DNA of 64,000 nucleotides from Peronospora farinosa (lineage: Eukaryota; Oomycota; Peronosporomycetes; Peronosporales; Peronosporaceae). The DNA lies in contig CANTFK010000055.1 of assembly GCA_947646735.1 (NCBI GenBank), positions 62,001-126,000 on the forward strand. The letters are read 5' to 3'. How positions within the stretch are numbered: the first letter of the stretch is position 1; the number at the start of each line of letters is the position of its first letter. This document shows, piece after piece, positions 63,750-64,000 of this stretch. The notes beneath the pieces are model-generated. The model ran no database searches. It was given only the letters and a program-made list of their open reading frames with translations, and was not told where the DNA came from. The position numbers were made by a program, and so were the translations under genes.

Positions 63750-64000
63750 TTCTCGAGTTTCTCCGGGAACATTCCTGCATGCTTGGTCGGGTTATAACAT
63801 TGACGGAACAAATTGTAGAGCTCCTCCATCTGGCGCTTCCCGATCTCATGAATCACTATGCAGGCTTAACATGCAAACAGGCAGCGATCTGATGGGTGAC
63901 CCTTCTTTCCACAGCGGTCGCAAGTCAATCGCTTCCATAAATTGAAAATTATGTCTCTTGGATCCACAAGTAGCACATCTCGCATTTGGGACCGCTGACA
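63750..64000 (-). pseudogene. 3' end of gag of element 2 (partial)
   Basis: Contains a CCHC zinc knuckle CDRCGKKGHPSDRC (63881-63922), followed by an in-frame TAA and further readable codons (EIGKRQMEELYNLF). The rest of gag lies outside the window. Confidence 0.65.

Larger units (their letters stand above)
58905..64000 (-). mobile_element. Second Ty3/Gypsy chromodomain element, degraded, cut by window end (element 2)
   Basis: Minus strand, from gag zinc knuckle (63881-63922) through protease, reverse transcriptase and RNase H to a chromodomain (59927-60253) and 3' LTR. Multiple stops and frameshifts. RNase H is followed within about 50 bp by the chromodomain region, so integrase appears deleted. 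The sequence differs clearly from element 1. Its 5' part lies beyond the window. Confidence 0.85.

Noticed and set aside
1..64000. CRISPR arrays, bacterial operons or rRNA genes
   Set aside because: No regularly spaced identical repeats, no rRNA-like sequence, and spliceosomal introns show eukaryotic nuclear DNA.

Overview
The window looks like nuclear DNA of an oomycete, probably a Phytophthora or downy-mildew relative. The evidence is compact genes with 59-104 nt GT-AG introns, intergenic gaps often of only 50-300 bp, a gene set typical of stramenopiles (BT1-family folate/biopterin transporter, mitochondrial acetate kinase, EF-hand CorA protein), oomycete-like initiator sequences upstream of some genes, and chromodomain Ty3/Gypsy retrotransposons. 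The species is not determined.

Layout. 0.3-6.0 kb: a 2.3-kb inverted duplication, each arm with one intact protein kinase gene. 6.4-49 kb: a dense housekeeping block. It holds a CorA-like Mg channel, a PH-like protein, an unknown protein, ER Grp170, a ZC3HC1/NIPA-like protein, PABPN1, DMAP1, HSBP1, mitochondrial Hsp70, a small membrane protein, RPL4, a DA1-like LIM peptidase, a GH1 beta-glucosidase, a BAP31-like protein, a BT1 transporter, TIM21, RFC2, a Pkr1-like protein, SFT2, a Nup160-like nucleoporin, NOC1/CEBPZ, a zinc-finger membrane protein and acetate kinase. Many are divergent pairs sharing short promoters. I worked out exon structures by joining reading frames across GT-AG borders; HSBP1 also needs one AT-AC intron with U12-type signals.

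49.1-57.3 kb: a full-length Ty3/Gypsy element with 460-bp LTRs that differ at two positions, flanked by a 5-bp target duplication. Its gag and pol carry several stops and frameshifts. 57.3-58.9 kb: relics of other elements. 58.9-64.0 kb: a second, older chromodomain Gypsy element on the minus strand, cut by the window edge and apparently lacking integrase.

The most unusual signal is in the retroelements. Both carry a long ORF on the strand opposite to gag-pol, starting just inside the 3' LTR, running back across the chromodomain end of pol and ending in a predicted coiled coil. The first element is also packed with short perfect inverted repeats throughout its coding DNA, and has a canonical -1 frameshift heptamer plus hairpin at the gag-pol border. 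In the gene block the notable items are the AT-AC intron in HSBP1 and a DA1 peptidase whose ubiquitin-binding part appears to be an NZF finger inside a duplicated zinc-finger/LIM unit.

Links between genes: Grp170, HSBP1 and mtHsp70 lie within 11 kb and all concern protein folding stress. TIM21 and mtHsp70 both act in mitochondrial protein import. BAP31-like, SFT2 and Pkr1-like proteins belong to the early secretory pathway.
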